Assembly: GCA_937875295.1 (NCBI GenBank)
Contig: CALLXS010000055.1
Span: 1-40,981, forward strand
DNA length: 40,981 bases
Source: an uncultured bacterium
GTDB taxonomy: Bacteria > Bacteroidota > Ignavibacteria > Kapaibacteriales > UBA2268
Direction of reading: 5' to 3'
This document shows positions 37,118-40,981 of the stretch, in pieces. Every line of letters starts with the position of its first letter. Positions within the stretch are counted from its first letter, which is position 1. The position numbers and the translations under genes were made by a program. Below the pieces are notes generated by a model. It did not search any database. It had not been told where the DNA came from and worked only from the letters and a program-made list of their open reading frames with translations.

Positions 37118-37720
37118 TTACTTAAAAAATTCTTCGAAAATCTTATAATTTTTTTCGTAATTATTAATATCGTATAATTCTGTATTGCTTAAATATTTTG
37201 ATTTGTCTTCATTAATTAATATTACTGCTGGAGACCTATCAATTTTATATTTATCGAATAAGTAATAATTTGAACGCTGATTCTCGGGAGTAGTATTCTC
37301 AAGTTTAATATCATAAAATGTAGAATCTTGTTTTAGTAAATCCCGTATCATTCTTGAATAAGCTAATAATTGCATTCTTTCTTCTTCATAATATGGGAAA
37401 ATTAATGCACATTTCACTGGGTTTGTTAAATCTTCATTTAACTTTTTCATTATTTGATTAAGCTCTTTGAAGCATTGTCTACATTCAACCCCTGGATAAT
37501 TTAGGACTAACACTATTCTATAATTCCAATTTTTTAGATCAAATTTATGCCCTCTAATAGACTGGAATTGCAATTCCTTTGTGTTAAGCACTTTAATTTT
37601 AGTTGTATTCTCATTTTTCTTAACCAACGTTGTTTCAGAATCAATTTTCTCTGATTTCATACAAGAGCAAGCAGAAAATAGTATTAATACCAATGAAAAT
37701 AATTTTATTTTGTTATTCAT
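37118..37720 (-). CDS. Thioredoxin-like lipoprotein
   Basis: An N-terminal hydrophobic segment ends in SACSC (Cys18 or Cys20), a probable lipidation site. After a linker, the strand IVLVLNYPGVECRQCFKELNQIMKKL resembles the active-site region of thioredoxin-fold proteins with a CRQC motif at 80-83. Later, SPAVILINED (about 163-172) fits the cis-proline strand. It should face the periplasm or outer surface and could act as an oxidoreductase, though a binding role is possible. Its ATG lies 2 bases after the stop of the propeller lipoprotein gene, so the pair is translated together. Confidence 0.68.
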   Translation of the reverse strand: MNNKIKLFSLVLILFSACSCMKSEKIDSETTLVKKNENTTKIKVLNTKELQFQSIRGHKFDLKNWNYRIVLVLNYPGVECRQCFKELNQIMKKLNEDLTNPVKCALIFPYYEEERMQLLAYSRMIRDLLKQDSTFYDIKLENTTPENQRSNYYLFDKYKIDRSPAVILINEDKSKYLSNTELYDINNYEKNYKIFEEFFK

Positions 37721-37722
37721 TT

Positions 37723-39000
37723 CTAATCGCCTATATATTTATAAATTAAAAAAGATGTGCGCGGTGTAGTACCATCCAATATAGATTCTTCATTTTTGTC
37801 GTAAAGCTCTTCATATGTGCCTGTATTAATTATTTCATCTTTTACATAATCTATAGTATTGTTCGACATAAAAGAGTAGAAATAATTATTACCAAAAGGT
37901 CTAATATTTAATAGATCACTATATAGCCCTTCAATTTTGTTAGTTTTGTCGTTTCTTGTTTTAATATCTGCATAAATAAGTTTCCACTTATTATTGCTTA
38001 ATCTCCAAATATCTAATAGCCGAACATCGTCTTTTCTTTTAGTTTCTTTATTATAATTTTGTTTCTTTAAAATAAAAGTAGAATCATTTAGAAAATAAAT
38101 TCCCTCTACAGTTGATATTACTTCAAGCTCTTTCAAATCTCTTCTAAATTTATCAAAATCTTGAGAAGTATTTTTTTTATATGAATCAATCTTTTTTGCA
38201 ATAGCTTCATTTTTAACCCAGTTATCTGGTTCATAATTAATTTGATATAATAAATTTTTATTAAAATCATAAAACTTAATATTGTAATACGTTATATCAG
38301 ATAAGTAAAAACCTTTCTCCCAAACACCAAATATATCTTTGTGGATGAATGTCATATTGGCACCCCTTGGTAAATCAAAAGTCCACTCTTTATCAATTGT
38401 AAGTGTGTCAATATTTATTTCATAGCATTTAGCAAAATCAGCGCCACCACCAATGCCCATTCTAGAAGTAAACGCATATAGCTTATTGTTAACTATCTTT
38501 AGCTCATCTCGCACTGATTTTAAACGTATTGATTTGACAAATTTTAATGTATTTTTGTCATATACATTTATCATACCAGGACCAGGAAAATCGACAAAAA
38601 TATATTTGTCTGTAATCTCAATATCTAGAATATGAGAACTTCTTTTATCTGAAATCTCAGGATATGTAAATTTCTTTATCGTTTTACCATTTTTAGTAAA
38701 AAGCAATAAAGGTAAAGAATCATTTGTATTAGCTTCGCCTAAATAGCAAGCATTAGCATTTAACACATAAAATGAATCTTGATTGGCTGCTACAAGTTTG
38801 GTGTATAAAATAGGTTCATCTACCCAATAAGTGCCTGCATAGAGTTCTATAATATTTTTACCAAAAATATCTTTATGATTCGAATCTAATTCATAGAGGT
38901 TGTATTTACTTGGGGCTAGTTCTTTTTTATTTTGGCTCTGACAAGAAAATTGAATTGAGATGACAATTGCGAATATTATAATAATATGTTTTCTTAACAT
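37723..39000 (-). CDS. Beta-propeller lipoprotein (TolB-like / BF3164-like)
   Basis: A short signal segment ends in FSCQSQ with Cys20 as the likely lipid anchor. The remaining ~400 residues are strand-rich, with repeated blocks such as KYIFVDFPGPGMINVYDKNTLKFVKSI, NNKLYAFTSR and EGIYFLNDSTFILKKQ, consistent with a six-bladed propeller of the kind common in Bacteroidota lipoproteins. No enzyme motif is visible. A Shine-Dalgarno (AAGGA) lies 7 bases before the ATG. It is the first gene of a two-gene unit with the thioredoxin-like lipoprotein, suggesting that they act on or in one envelope complex. Confidence 0.6.
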   Translation of the reverse strand: MLRKHIIIIFAIVISIQFSCQSQNKKELAPSKYNLYELDSNHKDIFGKNIIELYAGTYWVDEPILYTKLVAANQDSFYVLNANACYLGEANTNDSLPLLLFTKNGKTIKKFTYPEISDKRSSHILDIEITDKYIFVDFPGPGMINVYDKNTLKFVKSIRLKSVRDELKIVNNKLYAFTSRMGIGGGADFAKCYEINIDTLTIDKEWTFDLPRGANMTFIHKDIFGVWEKGFYLSDITYYNIKFYDFNKNLLYQINYEPDNWVKNEAIAKKIDSYKKNTSQDFDKFRRDLKELEVISTVEGIYFLNDSTFILKKQNYNKETKRKDDVRLLDIWRLSNNKWKLIYADIKTRNDKTNKIEGLYSDLLNIRPFGNNYFYSFMSNNTIDYVKDEIINTGTYEELYDKNEESILDGTTPRTSFLIYKYIGD

Positions 39001-39346
39001 TATTATTTCCTTTCTTAATATAAGGATAGTAAGCGGATAATTGAATACTAATCACATACATTTAAATAATGTATAAAAGAAAGTATAAAATTATTCATAT
39101 ACTACTTCGAAAACTGAAATAGTTATTTCTTTTTAATAAATGCAAAACTACAACAAATTTAAGAGAAAAAAAATTTTTCCACATTTTTAAGTGGTTTGTA
39201 TACAAAGTAGGACAAGGAAGTTTCTAAGTTCTTCAAGTACGAAGCTCTGCTTAGATAATAATATAAACCTTGCAGCGATTATTTTGCTTATAATTTCGTA
39301 TTTTTGTAATATAAAAGTTCTATTAAAATAATAAGAGAAAACTAAA
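39001..39346. other. Intergenic region between divergent genes
   Basis: About 345 AT-rich bases with no gene I can support. On the plus strand TATTTTTG at 39299-39306 fits TAnnTTTG and lies 40 bases before the TTG start of the next gene, a possible -7 box. Open frames on the minus strand here run into the next gene and look like shadows. No RNA gene or repeat is seen. Confidence 0.5.
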
Positions 39347-40981
39347 TTGAAAAAATATATTGGCGTGTGCTTAGGTGCCTCAACTGTAAAATTTGTAAAA
39401 ATAAAAGATGAAAATAAAAATATTACCATAGAAGAAATTAAAAATATCCCTCATAATGGGAACCCAAAGCAAGCATTAATCGACAACTTAAATAGTTTTG
39501 CTTCTAAAAATGAGGCAATTGTAGTTACAGGTAGGAAATTCAGAAATATTGTAAATTTACCTACTATTCCTGAACCTGAAGCAACGGAATTAGCTTTTGA
39601 GTATATTAATAAAAATAAAGAAATTAAATTCTCTTCAATTGCAAGCATTGGTGGAGAGACTTTTATGGTCTATACTCTTGATAATGAAGGTAAAATAAAT
39701 AATGTAATTACTAAAAATCAATGTGCTTCCGGCACAGGAGAATTTTTCCTTCAGCAGATTAAAAGAATGAATCTTTCTATAGACGAAGCAAACACACTTG
39801 CTTTAAATGCTGAACCATTGAAAGTATCAGGAAGATGCTCTGTATTTTGTAAATCTGATTGCACTCACGCTCTTAATAAGGGAATTGCTAAAAGTGAAGT
39901 TACTTCTGGTTTAGCGCTAATGATGGCTGAAAAGATTGAAGAATTAATAAAAAAGAATAATAATGATAAAGTACTATTAGTTGGTGGCGTTACAAAAAAT
40001 AATGCGGTTATCAACTTCCTAAAAGAACGCAACCCAAATATTATAATTCCCGAAGAAGCAGATTATTTCGAAGCTCTTGGTGCTGCACTTTATGCGAAAA
40101 AAAAGGATATAAAACCAACAAATTCTAATAATAATTTGTTGCTAAATAAAGAATCTTCATTCTCATTTTTAGAGCCATTAGAGAAATTTAGAGATAAAGT
40201 TATATTCCAAAATCACAACCATAGCAAAGCAAACGATGGTGATGTCTGTATACTTGGTTTAGACGTAGGGTCTACTACTACTAAAGCAGTTATTATTCGA
40301 GAATCTGACGCAGAGATTCTTGCTTCAGTTTATTTATATACTCATGGTGACCCAATAAAAGCTTCTTGCGAATGCTATAAAGAGCTTAAAAAACAAATTG
40401 GCAACACTAAAATAAAAATAATTGGATTAGGTACAACCGGCTCCGGTAGACATATTGCAGGTCTACATGCTCTTACTAATGGTGTTTTTAATGAAATTGT
40501 TGCTCATGCAGCAGCAGCAATATTTTTTGATACAGAAGTAGATACTATATTTGAAATTGGAGGTCAAGATGCGAAATATACTTATATTGTAAATAAAGTA
40601 CCTGCTGACTATGCAATGAATGAAGCATGCTCAGCCGGAACTGGATCATTTATTGAGGAAAGTGCTCACGAGGCATTAGGAATAAAAGTAACTGAAATTG
40701 AAAATATAGCATTAAAAGGAAATAATCCACCAAATTTTAGCGACCAATGCGCTGCCTTTATCAATTCTGATATTAAAACTGCTTTGCAAGAAAATATTGA
40801 CAAAAGCGACGTTGTAGCAGGTTTAGTTTATTCAATTTGCTTAAATTATGTAAATAGAGTGAAAGGAAACAGACCAGTAGGAAATAAAATATTTATGCAA
40901 GGTGGTGTGTGCTATAATAAAGCAATTCCAATTGCTATGGCTGCTTTAACTGGTCAAAATATAATTGTTCCACCTGATCCC
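39347..40981 (+). CDS. 2-hydroxyacyl-CoA dehydratase activase-like protein, two BcrAD ATPase modules (cut by the window edge)
   Basis: The frame runs 545 codons to the window end. An in-frame stop at 39332 leaves TTG at 39347 as the start. The first BadF/BadG/BcrA/BcrD module (about 1-265) has Cys126 in CASGTGEFF and Cys164 in GRCSVFCKSD, spaced as the iron-sulfur ligands of HgdC, but its opening phosphate loop is GVCLGAST with no Asp. The second (about 300 onwards) has a normal DVGSTTTK (306-313), GTTGSGR, GGQDAKY, and Cys428 (CSAGTGSF) and Cys468 (DQCAAF). Such double-module proteins usually continue with a DUF2229 dehydratase-like part; that lies outside. The expected role is ATP-driven electron transfer to a partner reductase or dehydratase, but the substrate is unknown. 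Confidence 0.88.
   Translation, partial: MKKYIGVCLGASTVKFVKIKDENKNITIEEIKNIPHNGNPKQALIDNLNSFASKNEAIVVTGRKFRNIVNLPTIPEPEATELAFEYINKNKEIKFSSIASIGGETFMVYTLDNEGKINNVITKNQCASGTGEFFLQQIKRMNLSIDEANTLALNAEPLKVSGRCSVFCKSDCTHALNKGIAKSEVTSGLALMMAEKIEELIKKNNNDKVLLVGGVTKNNAVINFLKERNPNIIIPEEADYFEALGAALYAKKKDIKPTNSNNNLLLNKESSFSFLEPLEKFRDKVIFQNHNHSKANDGDVCILGLDVGSTTTKAVIIRESDAEILASVYLYTHGDPIKASCECYKELKKQIGNTKIKIIGLGTTGSGRHIAGLHALTNGVFNEIVAHAAAAIFFDTEVDTIFEIGGQDAKYTYIVNKVPADYAMNEACSAGTGSFIEESAHEALGIKVTEIENIALKGNNPPNFSDQCAAFINSDIKTALQENIDKSDVVAGLVYSICLNYVNRVKGNRPVGNKIFMQGGVCYNKAIPIAMAALTGQNIIVPPDP

Noticed and set aside
39187..39648. Two minus-strand open frames near the right end
   Set aside because: They overlap the conserved activase-like gene and its upstream region and show no domain.

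Overview
The window is a strongly AT-rich bacterial chromosome segment with dense, short-spaced genes. Several things point to the FCB group (Bacteroidota, Chlorobiota, Ignavibacteria, Kapabacteria side). Two large secreted proteins end in type IX secretion (T9SS) sorting domains. There are ASPM/SPD-2/Hydin-like 'choice-of-anchor' beta domains and lipoproteins typical of that group. A few upstream regions carry TAnnTTTG-like -7 boxes. A Kapabacteria/Ignavibacteria-like member is my best guess from protein style; it is not proven here. I saw no tRNA, rRNA, CRISPR array, transposase, integrase or phage gene.

Layout. 1-2831 (minus): phoH, cdaA, pcm and a left-truncated miaA in one direction (RNA metabolism, c-di-AMP synthesis, protein repair, tRNA modification). 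3087-9245: sugar-nucleotide and wall genes. These are a GDP-mannose pyrophosphorylase-like protein fused to a phosphomannomutase-like domain that has lost its catalytic loops, a possible MqnA-like protein, an MltB-type lytic transglycosylase, and a separate, catalytically intact phosphohexomutase. 9512-13564: a 1350-residue secreted mosaic of VWA, WD40-like, lectin-like and T9SS sorting domains. 13691-16930: kbl, then convergent genes for a biotin carrier protein and an acyl-CoA carboxyltransferase. 17161-23400: a probable LEA-type lipoprotein, a CNNM/CBS membrane protein, then aroB, aroD and a single 903-residue AroE-AroK-AroA fusion. Shikimate steps 2 to 6 therefore lie together on three polypeptides, three of them in one chain. 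23619-28575: a secreted S41-peptidase-like protein without its serine, a LolA-like protein, a secreted tyrosine-phosphatase-like protein without its arginine, and clpP. 28928-33460: a 1510-residue T9SS surface protein. 33550-36989: a divergent DUF2130 coiled-coil/nuclease-like protein and sppA. 37118-39000: a two-gene lipoprotein unit (thioredoxin-like plus beta-propeller). 39347-end: the start of a large 2-hydroxyacyl-CoA dehydratase activase-like protein with two BcrAD modules.

Gene ends are often marked by strong hairpins, five of which share an A-rich arm running into CCC. The most noteworthy item is the compact shikimate cluster with its AROM-like trifunctional fusion, which also carries three in-frame copies of a 21-bp repeat close to the end of the EPSP synthase domain. 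A second theme is domain families that appear to have lost catalytic residues: the mutase half of the 3087 gene, the S41-like protein and the phosphatase-like protein. All functions are inferred from sequence read by eye; no database search was run.
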